From contig NZ_JAUTXR010000096.1 of NCBI RefSeq assembly GCF_030658505.1, positions 1-51,544 of the forward strand: a stretch of DNA of 51,544 nt, written 5' to 3'. Both the position numbers and the translations under genes were made by a program. Under the pieces are notes generated by a model. That model was not told the DNA's origin. It saw nothing but the letters and a program-made list of their open reading frames with translations, and did not search any database. This document shows, piece after piece, positions 1-10,445 of this stretch. Source of the DNA: Stenotrophomonas raiganjensis (SeqCode). GTDB lineage: Bacteria > Pseudomonadota > Gammaproteobacteria > Xanthomonadales > Xanthomonadaceae. Within the stretch, counting starts at the first letter, position 1. Each line of letters begins with the position of its first letter.

Positions 1-14
1 GTGGCCGGGAAACC

Positions 15-1733
15 TCAATACCCCGCCGCCTGCCCATCCTTGCGGCTCTCCGAAGCACCGTAGTACACCCCGGTCTCGGGATCGCGCATGATCGCCTGAT
101 AGCCACCATACGGGCCGTCGGCGAACACGATGCGATGCCCCTTGCGCATCAGCGTACGCACCGTCTCGTACGGGAACCCGGTTTCCAGATTCACTTCGCC
201 GCCATCGGTCATCGCCGTGGCCTGGCCGGTCGGTTCGGTCGAGCCTTCATGCTGGATGCGCGGTGCATCGCCGGCCTCCTGCAGATTCATGCCGAAGTCC
301 ACCAGGTTCATCACGATCTGCGCATGGCCCTGCGGCTGCATCGCGCCGCCCATCACGCCGAAGCTGGCATACGGCTTGCCGCCCTTGGTGATGAAGGCTG
401 GGATGATGGTCTGGAACGGGCGCTTGCCCGGTGCGTAGCCATTGGGATGGTTCTTCTGCAGCACGAACATCTCGCCACGATCCTGCAGGATGAAGCCGAG
501 CCCCGGCGGCGCCATGCCGCTGCCCATGCCGCGGTAGTTGGACTGGATCAGCGACACCATCATGCCGTCGGCGTCGGCCACGGTCATGTAGATCGTGTCG
601 CCCTCTTCCAGCTGCTTCGGCGTGCCCGGCTGCACTTCCTTCAACGCCTTGTCCATCGAGATCAGGGCGCGGCGCTGCGCGGCATACTCCTTGGAGATCA
701 GCTTCTGCACCGGCGCCGGCTGGAACGCCATGTCGGCGTAGAAGCGCGCGCGGTCGGCGAAGGCCAGCTTCTTCGCTTCGACGAACAGGTGCACGTGTTC
801 CGGCGAACCAAACGGGATCTTCGAGAAATCGTAGCCTTCCAGCACGTTGAGGATCTGTAGCGCGGCGATGCCCTGGCTGTTCGGTGGCAGTTCCCAGACG
901 TCGTAGCCACGGTAGTTGCTGCTGACCGGTTCGACCCACTCTCCGTGGTGGTCGGCCATGTCCTGGTAACTCAGGTAGCCGCCATTGGCCTTGAAATAAT
1001 CGCCGATGGTGTGCGCGATCTCGCCCTTGTAGAACGCGTCACGGCCACCGTCGGCAATCTTCTGCAGGGTGCTGGCCAGGTTCGGGTTCTTCCACATCTC
1101 GCCCTTGCGCGGGGCGTGGCCGTTGATCGTGAACTGCTCCTTGAAACCCGGGTACTGCGACAGCTTGGGCACCGAGCGGTCCCAGTAATAGGCGATCACC
1201 TCGGCCACCGGGTGCCCTTCGCGGGCGTAACGGATGGCGGGGGCCAGGTTGTCGGTCATCGGCTTGCGACCGAAACGGTCGTGCAGCGCGAACCAGCCAT
1301 CGACCGCGCCGGGTACCGACACCGGCAACGGGCCAGTGGCGGGGATGTCCTTCAGGCCACGACGCTGGAACTCGGCCAGGGTCAGCGACTTCGGCGAGCG
1401 GCCCGAGCCGTTGTAGCCGTACAGCTTCTGCGTCTTCGGGTCCCAGACGATGGCGAACAGGTCGCCACCGATACCATTGCCCGTCGGTTCCATCAGGCCG
1501 AGCGCGGCATTGGCCGCGATCGCCGCGTCGACCGCCGAGCCACCGCCCTTCATCACGTCCAGCGCGATCTGGGTGGCCAGCGGCTGCGAGGTAGCCGCCA
1601 TCGCATGCGGGGCGATCACCTCCGAACGGGTGGCAAAGGTGTAGCCGGTGATGCGGTCGGCGGCGATGGACAGTGCGGGCACGGCAGCCAGCACGGCGGC
1701 GGCGAGCAGGGAGCGGGCAAGGCGTCGGGACAC
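15..1733 (-). CDS. ggt: Gamma-glutamyltransferase family protein, secreted
   Basis: This 572-residue protein belongs to the gamma-glutamyltransferase (Ntn-hydrolase) family, which cleaves or transfers the gamma-glutamyl group of glutathione and related compounds, normally in the periplasm. The proenzyme cuts itself before a catalytic threonine. The likely residue is the Thr of EEGDTIYMTVADADG, codon at 594-596, about residue 380. Upstream family signatures include GGGSAVDAAIAANAALG and EPTGNGIGGD. I chose the GTG at 1733 because it gives a clean signal peptide (VSRRLARSLLAAAVLAAVPA, cleavage near SIA-ADR). The longer forms from 1808 or 1823 add a hydrophilic stretch ahead of it. The length is typical of the family. 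It lies alone, pointing away from the ilv operon. It could act on substrates other than glutathione, as several paralogues in this family do. Confidence 0.88.
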   Translation of the reverse strand: MSRRLARSLLAAAVLAAVPALSIAADRITGYTFATRSEVIAPHAMAATSQPLATQIALDVMKGGGSAVDAAIAANAALGLMEPTGNGIGGDLFAIVWDPKTQKLYGYNGSGRSPKSLTLAEFQRRGLKDIPATGPLPVSVPGAVDGWFALHDRFGRKPMTDNLAPAIRYAREGHPVAEVIAYYWDRSVPKLSQYPGFKEQFTINGHAPRKGEMWKNPNLASTLQKIADGGRDAFYKGEIAHTIGDYFKANGGYLSYQDMADHHGEWVEPVSSNYRGYDVWELPPNSQGIAALQILNVLEGYDFSKIPFGSPEHVHLFVEAKKLAFADRARFYADMAFQPAPVQKLISKEYAAQRRALISMDKALKEVQPGTPKQLEEGDTIYMTVADADGMMVSLIQSNYRGMGSGMAPPGLGFILQDRGEMFVLQKNHPNGYAPGKRPFQTIIPAFITKGGKPYASFGVMGGAMQPQGHAQIVMNLVDFGMNLQEAGDAPRIQHEGSTEPTGQATAMTDGGEVNLETGFPYETVRTLMRKGHRIVFADGPYGGYQAIMRDPETGVYYGASESRKDGQAAGY

Positions 1734-2035
1734 GGTCGGGTTCCGGTGGAAGGGTGGTTCCCCGATCTTCGCCGCTGCGGCCTTCACGCGGTATCGGGCA
1801 GAGGTCATGGGCCAGGCGGGCAATCCGCCGGGCGTGGCCCGGCGACCGAACCGGTAGAGACGCCCTCATTCCCGCGCAGAACACGCGCTGAAAAGAGTGA
1901 ATTCGGGTTCACCGAAACACTTTCAGCGGCAACCATCCTTGTGCCACAGCCAATTCCGCTGGATGCAACGGAAACCGACACGAATTCCGTCGCGAGGGTT
2001 GACATCGCCAAAACGGCTGTGTTTCTCTCGATCAC
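1734..2035. promoter_or_regulatory. Divergent intergenic region between ggt and the ilv leader; candidate promoter
   Basis: These 300 bases hold no convincing gene. A perfect -35 consensus, TTGACA, sits at 1999-2004. The best -10 17 bases later (2022-2027, TTTCTC) is poor, so the ilv promoter is a candidate only. If it is used, transcription would begin almost at the first leader ATG (2036). An imperfect SMAG-like hairpin (GCCGGGC/GCCCGGC) lies at 1828-1846 inside the part upstream of ggt. Confidence 0.4.
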
Positions 2036-2164
2036 ATGTTGCATCACAACACGCCACCGCGAACCCACATCGAGGCCGCCGACACCGGCGCCGCTTCGCT
2101 GCGTTCGATTCTTGTGCTCGTACTTATTACCCAACCAACAGGTGCGGGACGAGCCAGCGTGTAA
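2036..2164 (+). CDS. ilv operon leader peptide 1 (branched-chain attenuator peptide)
   Basis: This 42-codon ORF has codons 25-31 reading Ile-Leu-Val-Leu-Val-Leu-Ile (2108-2128), followed by Thr. That is the signature of a branched-chain attenuator peptide such as E. coli IlvL or IvbL. The run uses codons rare in this GC-rich genome (ATT, CTT, GTA, CTT, ATT), which fits ribosome stalling when charged tRNA is scarce. The ORF ends with TAA at 2162-2164, just before the terminator at 2191-2220. No good Shine-Dalgarno precedes ATG 2036, so the peptide may be translated from a near-leaderless transcript or from a later in-frame start. The peptide function is inferred from composition, position and the RNA structures described separately. 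Confidence 0.8.
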   Translation: MLHHNTPPRTHIEAADTGAASLRSILVLVLITQPTGAGRASV

Positions 2165-2220
2165 GCAGCAAATACACCGGAACTCATCAAAACCCGCACC
2201 CGCCCCGGTGCGGGTTTTTT
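2116..2220 (+). promoter_or_regulatory. Attenuator 1 of the ilv-leu operon (pause, antiterminator and terminator strands)
   Basis: Four RNA strands can be read directly. The pause stem pairs GCTCGT (2116-2121, inside the Ile/Leu/Val codon run) with ACGAGC (2149-2154). The antiterminator pairs GGTGCGGG (2141-2148) with CCCGCACC (2193-2200). The terminator pairs AACCCGCACC (2191-2200) with GGTGCGGGTT (2207-2216), followed by U. The octamer GGTGCGGG therefore occurs twice and competes for the same CCCGCACC strand. A ribosome stalled on the Ile/Leu/Val codons would cover the pause strand and free 2141-2148 to form the antiterminator. This is classical translation-coupled attenuation; the mechanism is inferred from the complementarity. 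Confidence 0.85.
2191..2220 (+). terminator. Intrinsic terminator of attenuator 1
   Basis: A perfect 10-bp stem (2191-2200 with 2207-2216) and a 6-base loop are followed by a run of T ending at 2220. It lies 26 bases after the stop codon of leader peptide 1. Confidence 0.92.
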
Positions 2221-2252
2221 CATTTCAGGACCTGGTTTCAGACGCAACCACC

Positions 2253-2354
2253 ATGAACAACGCCAACTTCAAAACCTGGACCAGCACCACCACGACACCT
2301 CGTGGTGGCTGTGCCTGTGCGACGCATGGCGCCTCCCCCACCGCTTTCCCCTGA
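2253..2354 (+). CDS. ilv operon leader peptide 2 (threonine-rich)
   Basis: This 33-codon ORF starts [19 protein letters not shown] and ends with TGA at 2352-2354, touching the second terminator. Eight of its residues are threonine, four in a row (ACC ACC ACG ACA, 2286-2297). It has no Ile, Leu or Val. The Thr run is the 5' arm of a perfect hairpin (2287-2308). This arrangement matches thr-operon leader peptides rather than ilv leaders, yet it sits directly upstream of ilvC. There is no obvious Shine-Dalgarno immediately upstream, which lowers confidence in translation. Threonine is the precursor of isoleucine through TdcB in the same operon, so a threonine sensor makes metabolic sense. This role is inferred. 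Confidence 0.6.
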   Translation: MNNANFKTWTSTTTTPRGGCACATHGASPTAFP

Positions 2355-2394
2355 CCGGCCGGTACGTCACCTCGACGACCGGCCGTTCTTTTTT
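2287..2394 (+). promoter_or_regulatory. Attenuator 2 of the ilv-leu operon (threonine-linked)
   Basis: A perfect 9-bp hairpin (CCACCACGA 2287-2295, loop CACC, TCGTGGTGG 2300-2308) contains the Thr codons of leader peptide 2. It is followed by a strong terminator at 2356-2394. A possible alternative pairing is TCGTGGTG (2300-2307) with CACC (2368-2371) and ACGA (2375-2378), with a 3-base bulge. That pairing would break the inner part of the terminator, as an antiterminator should. The pattern is that of a second attenuator downstream of the first. The alternative structure is weaker than that of attenuator 1 and needs folding analysis. Confidence 0.6.
2356..2394 (+). terminator. Intrinsic terminator of attenuator 2, upstream of ilvC
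   Basis: CGGCCGGT (2356-2363) pairs with ACCGGCCG (2378-2385), and CGTC (2365-2368) pairs with GACG (2374-2377) across a single bulged A. The 12-bp stem has a 5-base loop and is followed by TTCTTTTTT. It ends 26 bases before the ilvC start, so full-length transcripts must read through it. Confidence 0.88.
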
Positions 2395-2419
2395 CTTCCC
2401 ACCGCAAGGAACCTCCCCC

Positions 2420-3394
2420 ATGAGCACCAACGACCTGCCCCAGACCAAGATCGCCGTCATCGGCTACGGCAGCCAGGGCCGCGCCCACGCACTGAACCTG
2501 CGCGAATCCGGCTTCGACGTGGTGGTAGGCCTGCGTCCGGGTGGCCCGACCGAAGCCAAGGCCCAGGCCGATGGATTCACCGTGGTCGCGCCCGCCGATG
2601 CGGTGAAGGACGCCGACCTGGTCGCCGTGCTGACCCCTGACATGGTGCAGAAGAAGCTCTACAACGATGTGCTGGCGCCGAACATGAAGCAGGGGGCGTG
2701 CCTGCTGTTCGCCCACGGCCTGAACGTGCACTACGGCATGATCGAGCCGCGCGCCGATCTGGACGTCGTGCTGGTCGCGCCGAAGGGCCCGGGTGCGCTG
2801 GTGCGCCGTGAGTACGAGATCGGCCGTGGCGTGCCGTGCATCTGGGCGGTCTACCAGGACGTCAGCGGCAAGGCCGCGCAGCATGCCCAGGCCTATGCGG
2901 CCGGCCTCGGCGGTGCCCGCGCCAACCTGATCAAGACCACTTTCAAGGAAGAGACCGAGACCGATCTGTTCGGCGAGCAGGCGGTGCTGTGTGGTGGTGC
3001 GTCGGCGCTGGTGCAGGCCGGTTTCGAGACCCTGGTCGAAGCCGGTTACCAGCCGGAGATCGCCTACTACGAAGTGCTGCACGAACTGAAGCTGATCGTC
3101 GACCTGTTCTACGAAGGCGGCATCTCGCGCATGCTGGAATTCATCTCCGAAACCGCGCAGTACGGAGACTACGTCAGCGGCCCGCGGGTGATCGACGCCG
3201 GCACCAAGGCACGCATGAAGGAGGTCCTGAAGGACATCCAGGACGGCACCTTCACCAAGAACTGGGTCGCCGAATACGAAGCAGGCCTGCCGAACTACAA
3301 CAGGTTCAAGCAGGCCGACCTGGAGCACCCGATCGAAAAGGTAGGCAAGGAACTGCGCGCCAAGATGGTCTGGCTGCAAGGACAGGCCGCGTAA
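2420..3394 (+). CDS. ilvC: Ketol-acid reductoisomerase
   Basis: This 324-residue enzyme reduces and isomerises acetolactate or acetohydroxybutyrate to the dihydroxy acid, using NAD(P)H and Mg2+ (second common step of Val/Ile/Leu synthesis). The N-terminal Rossmann motif [17 protein letters not shown] is near residues 16-32. The all-helical C-terminal domain carries the family's acidic metal-binding segments ([17 protein letters not shown], and [15 protein letters not shown]). The length is that of class I enzymes, shorter than the duplicated class II enzyme of E. coli. ATG 2420 follows an AAGGAA. It is the first structural gene of the operon and directly follows two terminators, so its expression should be set by read-through. 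Confidence 0.97.
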   Translation: MSTNDLPQTKIAVIGYGSQGRAHALNLRESGFDVVVGLRPGGPTEAKAQADGFTVVAPADAVKDADLVAVLTPDMVQKKLYNDVLAPNMKQGACLLFAHGLNVHYGMIEPRADLDVVLVAPKGPGALVRREYEIGRGVPCIWAVYQDVSGKAAQHAQAYAAGLGGARANLIKTTFKEETETDLFGEQAVLCGGASALVQAGFETLVEAGYQPEIAYYEVLHELKLIVDLFYEGGISRMLEFISETAQYGDYVSGPRVIDAGTKARMKEVLKDIQDGTFTKNWVAEYEAGLPNYNRFKQADLEHPIEKVGKELRAKMVWLQGQAA

Positions 3395-3433
3395 CCGCGC
3401 GGCCCTCCCCCACCCGCTCTGCAAGGTTCCCCC

Positions 3434-5170
3434 ATGAACTCTTCCACACACCGCAGCGCGCCGCCCAACGGCGCGCGCTGGCTGACCCAGGCGCTGGAAG
3501 CCGAAGGCGTCCGCACGTTGTTCGGGTATCCGGGCGGCACCATCATGCCGTTCTACGACGCGCTGGTGGATTCGTCGCTGAAGCACATCCTGGTGCGCCA
3601 TGAGCAGGGAGCGGCGCTGGCCGCCAACGGCTTTGCCCGCGCCAGCAACCAGGTAGGCGTCTGCGTGGCCACCTCCGGCCCCGGTGCCTCCAACCTGGTC
3701 ACCGGCATCGCCGACGCGATGCTGGATTCGGTGCCGATGGTCTGCATCACTGGCCAGGTCGCCACCCTGCTGCTGGGCACCGACGCCTTCCAGGAACTGG
3801 ATGTGTTCGGCCTGACGATGCCGATCGTCAAGCACAGCTGGCTGGTACGCAGCGTCGATGATCTGCCGCGCGTGGTCGCCGATGCATTCCGCATCGCCCG
3901 CGAAGGCCGCCCCGGCCCGGTGCTGATCGACCTGCCGAAGGACGTGCAGCTGGCCGATGCCAGTCACCTGCCGGCACACGTCCCGAGCAGCATCGAACCG
4001 CCGCCGGCACCGGCCGACGCGGCCATCGCCGAGGCCATCGCCGCGCTGGCGGCCGCCGAAAAGCCGGTGGTCTACGCCGGTGGCGGCATCGCGCTGGGTG
4101 ATGCCGTGCAGGACCTGCGCGACTTCGTCGAAGCCAGTGCGATTCCCACCGTGATGACCCTGCGCGGCCTGGGCGCGCTGCCGGCGCATCATCCGCAGTC
4201 GCTGGGCATGCTGGGCATGCACGGCACCCGCGCGGCCAACATGGCAGTGCAGGAAAGCGACCTGCTGCTGGTGCTGGGTGCCCGCTTCGATGACCGCGCC
4301 ACCGGCAAGCTGGCCGAGTTCGCGCCGTTCGCCCGCGTGGTCCATATCGACGCTGACGCCTACGAGATCTCCAAGCTGCGCAGTGCCGATGTTGCCGTGC
4401 CCGGCAATGTCGGCTATGCGATCCGCGCCCTGCGTGCGGCCTTCCCCTCCCCAAAGGCTCACCAGGACGCATGGCGCAGGCGCTGTGCACAGCATCGCGA
4501 TCGTTTCGCTGCGCGCTACGACGCGCCGGGCCAGCACATCTACGCGCCGGCCATGCTGAAGCGCCTGAGCGAACTGGCCCCCGCCGATGCGGTGATCGCC
4601 TGCGACGTTGGCCAGCACCAGATGTGGGTGGCGCAGCACTGCCGCTTCAACCACCCGCGCAACCACCTGACCAGTGGCGCGCTGGGCACCATGGGCTTCG
4701 GCCTGCCGGCCGCGATGGGCGCGCAGTTTGCCTGCCCCGACCGCACCGTGGTGCTGGTGTCCGGCGACGGCAGCTTCATGATGAACGTGCAGGAGCTGGC
4801 CACCATCGCCCGCTGCCGCCTGCCGGTGAAGATCGTGCTGCTGGACAACAGTTCGCTGGGCATGGTGCGGCAGTGGCAGGAGCTGTTCTTCGCCGAGCGC
4901 TACAGCGAGATCGACCTGTCCGACAACCCGGACTTCGTCGCCCTGGCCAAGGTGTTCGGCATTGCCGCCACCCGCATCGACGCGCGCGACGACGTCGAGG
5001 GCGGCCTGGCCGCGCTGCTGGCCGAACCCGGCCCGGCACTGCTGCACGTAGCCATCGATGCGCGCGCCAACGTGTGGCCGCTGGTGCCGCCGAACACCGC
5101 CAACAGCACGATGCTGGAAAGCAACCCTGCCCACGCCCGCCAGGAGACCCCCAATGCACTACCGGCTTGA
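3434..5170 (+). CDS. ilvG: Acetolactate synthase large (catalytic) subunit
   Basis: This 578-residue protein is a thiamine-diphosphate enzyme that condenses pyruvate with pyruvate or 2-oxobutyrate to give acetolactate or acetohydroxybutyrate. The N-terminal domain carries GVRTLFGYPGG and the catalytic Glu segment RHEQGAALAANGFARA. The C-terminal domain carries the ThDP/Mg motif GDGSFMMNVQELATIARC. The paired small subunit is encoded by the next gene, whose start lies inside the 3' end of this one (17-base overlap), as for ilvGM elsewhere. The short ACT-domain partner makes IlvG a better name than IlvB or IlvI. It lies 39 bases after ilvC in the same operon. Confidence 0.95.
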   Translation: MNSSTHRSAPPNGARWLTQALEAEGVRTLFGYPGGTIMPFYDALVDSSLKHILVRHEQGAALAANGFARASNQVGVCVATSGPGASNLVTGIADAMLDSVPMVCITGQVATLLLGTDAFQELDVFGLTMPIVKHSWLVRSVDDLPRVVADAFRIAREGRPGPVLIDLPKDVQLADASHLPAHVPSSIEPPPAPADAAIAEAIAALAAAEKPVVYAGGGIALGDAVQDLRDFVEASAIPTVMTLRGLGALPAHHPQSLGMLGMHGTRAANMAVQESDLLLVLGARFDDRATGKLAEFAPFARVVHIDADAYEISKLRSADVAVPGNVGYAIRALRAAFPSPKAHQDAWRRRCAQHRDRFAARYDAPGQHIYAPAMLKRLSELAPADAVIACDVGQHQMWVAQHCRFNHPRNHLTSGALGTMGFGLPAAMGAQFACPDRTVVLVSGDGSFMMNVQELATIARCRLPVKIVLLDNSSLGMVRQWQELFFAERYSEIDLSDNPDFVALAKVFGIAATRIDARDDVEGGLAALLAEPGPALLHVAIDARANVWPLVPPNTANSTMLESNPAHARQETPNALPA

Positions 5171-5405
5171 CCTGGTGCTGCACCCGGCCGAAGGCGCGCT
5201 GCTGCGCGTGATCGGCATGGCCGAACGCCGCGGCTTCGCGCCGCGCGCGATCAGCGGTGCGCCGGTGGCCGCCGACGATGGCCGCTGGCACCTGCAGCTG
5301 GTGGTGGATGGCCAGCGCCCGGCGGAAACGCTGTGCCGGCAGATCGAGAAGATCTACGACTGCGTGTCCGTGCAGGTCACCGCCGTGGAAGGAGCATCCG
5401 TATGA
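5154..5405 (+). CDS. ilvM: Acetolactate synthase small subunit, ACT domain
   Basis: This 83-residue protein starts MHYRLDLVLHPAEGALLRVI and forms a single ACT-type domain, with the usual beta-alpha-beta pattern and GMAERRGF. It would assemble with IlvG and stabilise or regulate it. ATG 5154 lies inside ilvG and is preceded by AGGAG at 5142-5146, so translation is probably coupled. The length matches IlvM of the IlvGM type, not the larger IlvH or IlvN subunits. Confidence 0.9.
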   Translation: MHYRLDLVLHPAEGALLRVIGMAERRGFAPRAISGAPVAADDGRWHLQLVVDGQRPAETLCRQIEKIYDCVSVQVTAVEGASV

Positions 5406-5515
5406 ACACCCGTACCGTAGTGACCACGGTGCCGGTACGGAGGCGTCTTCTTCGCCGCCCGTGCCCGCATGCGGCGGTCTTCTGCACCGCGCTGGTGGCC
5501 CATGCCAGCCGCTGA
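5402..5515 (+). CDS. Small Thr/Val-rich ORF between ilvM and tdcB, possible leader peptide
   Basis: This 37-codon ORF starts in an ATGA overlap with the ilvM stop and is preceded by AAGGAG (5389-5394) at good spacing. It begins MNTRTVVTTVPV, with four Thr and four Val codons in its first ten codons after Met, and continues arginine-rich. It ends at 5515, 14 bases inside tdcB, which has no comparable ribosome-binding site of its own. It fills the only real gap between ilvM and tdcB. It could be a regulatory leader, a translational coupling peptide, or chance. No homologue is recognised. Confidence 0.4.
   Translation: MNTRTVVTTVPVRRRLLRRPCPHAAVFCTALVAHASR
5410..5440 (+). promoter_or_regulatory. 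Hairpin covering the Thr/Val codons of the small ORF
   Basis: CCGTACCG (5410-5417) and CGGTACGG (5433-5440) are perfect complements. They enclose 15 bases within the Thr/Val-rich start of the small ORF at 5402. A ribosome translating that ORF would disrupt the stem. A regulatory role is inferred only. Confidence 0.4.
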
Positions 5516-6589
5516 CACCAGTCAGGAAAGCGATGTCGGCGACGTAAGCGTCGCCGACGTCCTGGCAGCGCAGGCCCGTCTGCGCCGCTTCCTGCCGCCC
5601 ACCCCACTGCACCATGCCGAGCGCTTTGGCACCTGGCTGAAGCTGGAGAACCTGCAGCGCACCGGTTCCTACAAGGTGCGCGGCGCGTTGAACGCGCTGC
5701 TGGCCGGCCGCGAACGCGGCGACACCCGGCCGGTGATCTGCGCTTCGGCCGGCAACCATGCCCAGGGCGTGGCATGGGCCGCCTACCGCCTGGACGTGCC
5801 GGCCATCACCGTGATGCCGCATGGCGCGCCCGCCACCAAGATCGCCGGCGTCGCCCACTGGGGCGCGACCGTGCGCCAGCACGGCACCAGCTATGACGAG
5901 GCCTATGCCTTCGCGGTTGAACTGGCACAACGCCACGGCTACCGCTTCCTGTCCGCGTTCGACGACGTCGATGTGATCGCCGGCCAGGGCACGGTCGGCA
6001 TCGAGCTGGCCGCGCACGCACCGGACGTGGTGATCGTGCCGATCGGTGGCGGTGGGCTGGCCTCCGGCGTTGCGTTGGCGCTGAAATCACAGGGCGTACG
6101 CGTGGTCGGCGCGCAGGTGGAGGGCGTCGATTCGATGGCGCGGGTCATCCGCGGCGACGCGCGCGAGATCGCCCCCGTCGCCTCGCTGGCCGATGGCGTG
6201 CGGGTGAAGATTCCCGGCTTCCTGACCCGTCGCCTGTGCACCTCGCTGCTGGACGACGTGGTGATCGTGCGCGAAGCCGAACTGCGCGAAACCCTGGTCC
6301 GGCTGGCGCTGGAAGAACACATCATCGCCGAGGGCGCGGGTGCGTTGGCACTGGCGGCCGGCCGTCGCGTCGCCGGCCGCCGCAAATGCGCGGTGGTCTC
6401 CGGCGGCAACATCGATGCCGGTGTCCTGGCCGGCCTGCTCACCGACATCCGTCCGCGCCCGCCACGCAAACCGCGGCGACGGCGCAGCGAAACCCCGCGC
6501 TCGCCGGCCAAGGCCAGCGCTCCTGCATCCCCTACGTCTTCCCCTTCCCCCCTGCAAGCCGTCGCACCCGCTGTCGAGGAGATTTCCCT

Positions 6590-6593
<4 letters not shown>
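5502..6593 (+). CDS. tdcB: Threonine dehydratase, short form without ACT domain
   Basis: This 363-residue PLP enzyme deaminates threonine to 2-oxobutyrate, the committed step to isoleucine. The Schiff-base lysine is in GSYKVRGA (Lys58). The Ser/Asn loop is [13 protein letters not shown] and the phosphate-binding glycine loop is [10 protein letters not shown]. It lacks the C-terminal ACT regulatory domains of E. coli IlvA and resembles the short TdcB form. After about residue 315 it has a basic, proline- and serine-rich tail ([17 protein letters not shown] and on) with no recognised fold. ATG 5502 was preferred to the in-frame ATG 5469, which would add an unlikely 11-residue extension overlapping the small ORF. 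Its stop overlaps the leuA start by 4 bases. It could equally be labelled ilvA by role. Confidence 0.88.
5532..5561 (+). promoter_or_regulatory. 13-bp hairpin at the start of the tdcB coding region
   Basis: GATGTCGGCGACG (5532-5544) pairs with CGTCGCCGACGTC (5549-5561), with one T-G wobble and loop TAAG. It lies 31-60 bases into tdcB, where it encodes [10 protein letters not shown]. No T run follows, so it is not an intrinsic terminator. It could affect translation or mRNA decay, or simply reflect the repeated amino-acid sequence. Confidence 0.45.
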
Positions 6594-8176
<1,583 letters not shown>

Positions 8177-8186
8177 GGAACCCGAG

Positions 8187-8966
8187 ATGAGCGCCTTCGA
8201 CACCCCCACCCCGACCAGCGCCGCTGGCCAGCAGTGGAACGCCCAGGACTATGCGATCGATGCCGGCTTCGTGCCGCTGCTCGGCGGCGCGGTCTCGCGC
8301 CTGCTCGATCCGCGCGCCGGTGAGCACATCCTCGACCTGGGCTGTGGCGATGGCGTGCTCAGCACCGAACTGGCCCTGAGCGGTGCACGCATCCACGGCG
8401 TGGATGCTTCGCCAGAACTGATCAATGCCGCCCGCGCGCGCGGTGTCGACGCGCAGGTGATGGATGGCCACGCGCTGACCTTCAACGCCGAGTTCGACGC
8501 GGTGTTCAGCAATGCCGCGCTGCACTGGATGGACAACCCGGACCGCGTGCTGGAAGGCGTGCGCCGCGCCCTGCGCCCCGGTGGCCGCTTCGTCGCCGAG
8601 TTCGGCGGCCACGGCAACGTGTCCACGATCATCGCGGCGGTGCAGGCCGCGCGCGTGGCCCACGGCCATGGTGCCAGCGCCTTCCAGTGGTACTTCCCCA
8701 CTGCCGATGCCTACGCCGACCGCCTGCGCCAGCACGGCTTCCAGGTGCAGCTGATCGAGTGCACGCCGCGCCCGACCGCACTGCCGACCGGCGTGGCCGG
8801 CTGGCTGCGGGTATTCGCGGCACCGCTGCTGGACGACCTGCCGGCCGAGGCACGCGCCACCGTGCGCGAGGCCACCACCGCGCTACTGGCCGAGCTGCCG
8901 CGCAATACCGCCGACCAGCCACTGGCGGACTACGTGCGCCTGCGCGTGCTCGCCCGCCGCCGCTGA
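8187..8966 (+). CDS. Class I SAM-dependent methyltransferase inside the leu operon
   Basis: This 259-residue protein has the SAM-binding motif I HILDLGCGDGVLSTEL, an acidic motif II (HGVDASPELINAARARG) and motif SNAALHWMDNP. That general pattern is shared with trans-aconitate methyltransferase (Tam), UbiE-like and related small-molecule methyltransferases. ATG 8187 starts 10 bases after the leuA stop. The gene sits between leuA and leuC, facing the same way. The substrate is unknown. Tam-type enzymes methylate trans-aconitate, and yeast Tmt1 also methylates 3-isopropylmalate, so a compound of the leucine pathway or a dead-end acid is possible. That is inference from context. Confidence 0.8.
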   Translation: MSAFDTPTPTSAAGQQWNAQDYAIDAGFVPLLGGAVSRLLDPRAGEHILDLGCGDGVLSTELALSGARIHGVDASPELINAARARGVDAQVMDGHALTFNAEFDAVFSNAALHWMDNPDRVLEGVRRALRPGGRFVAEFGGHGNVSTIIAAVQAARVAHGHGASAFQWYFPTADAYADRLRQHGFQVQLIECTPRPTALPTGVAGWLRVFAAPLLDDLPAEARATVREATTALLAELPRNTADQPLADYVRLRVLARRR

Positions 8967-9026
8967 CTTGACCGTTCCGCTTTCTTTACTGATGTTCGCT
9001 ATTTCGTACTTCTGCCAGGCATACGC

Positions 9027-10444
<1,418 letters not shown>

Positions 10445-10445
<1 letters not shown>

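Noticed and set aside
2280..2330. His-operon type leader (three consecutive His codons in another frame at 2285)
   Set aside because: That frame has no start codon upstream and only three His; the Thr frame has an ATG and ends at the terminator.
2225..5134. Open frame of 969 codons on the minus strand opposite ilvC-ilvG
   Set aside because: It is an antisense shadow of two certain genes. The translation is Arg/Gly/His/Gln-rich with no domain, as expected in GC-rich DNA.
5500..5570. Intrinsic terminator at the start of tdcB
   Set aside because: The 13-bp hairpin has no following T run and lies in coding sequence whose operon clearly continues.
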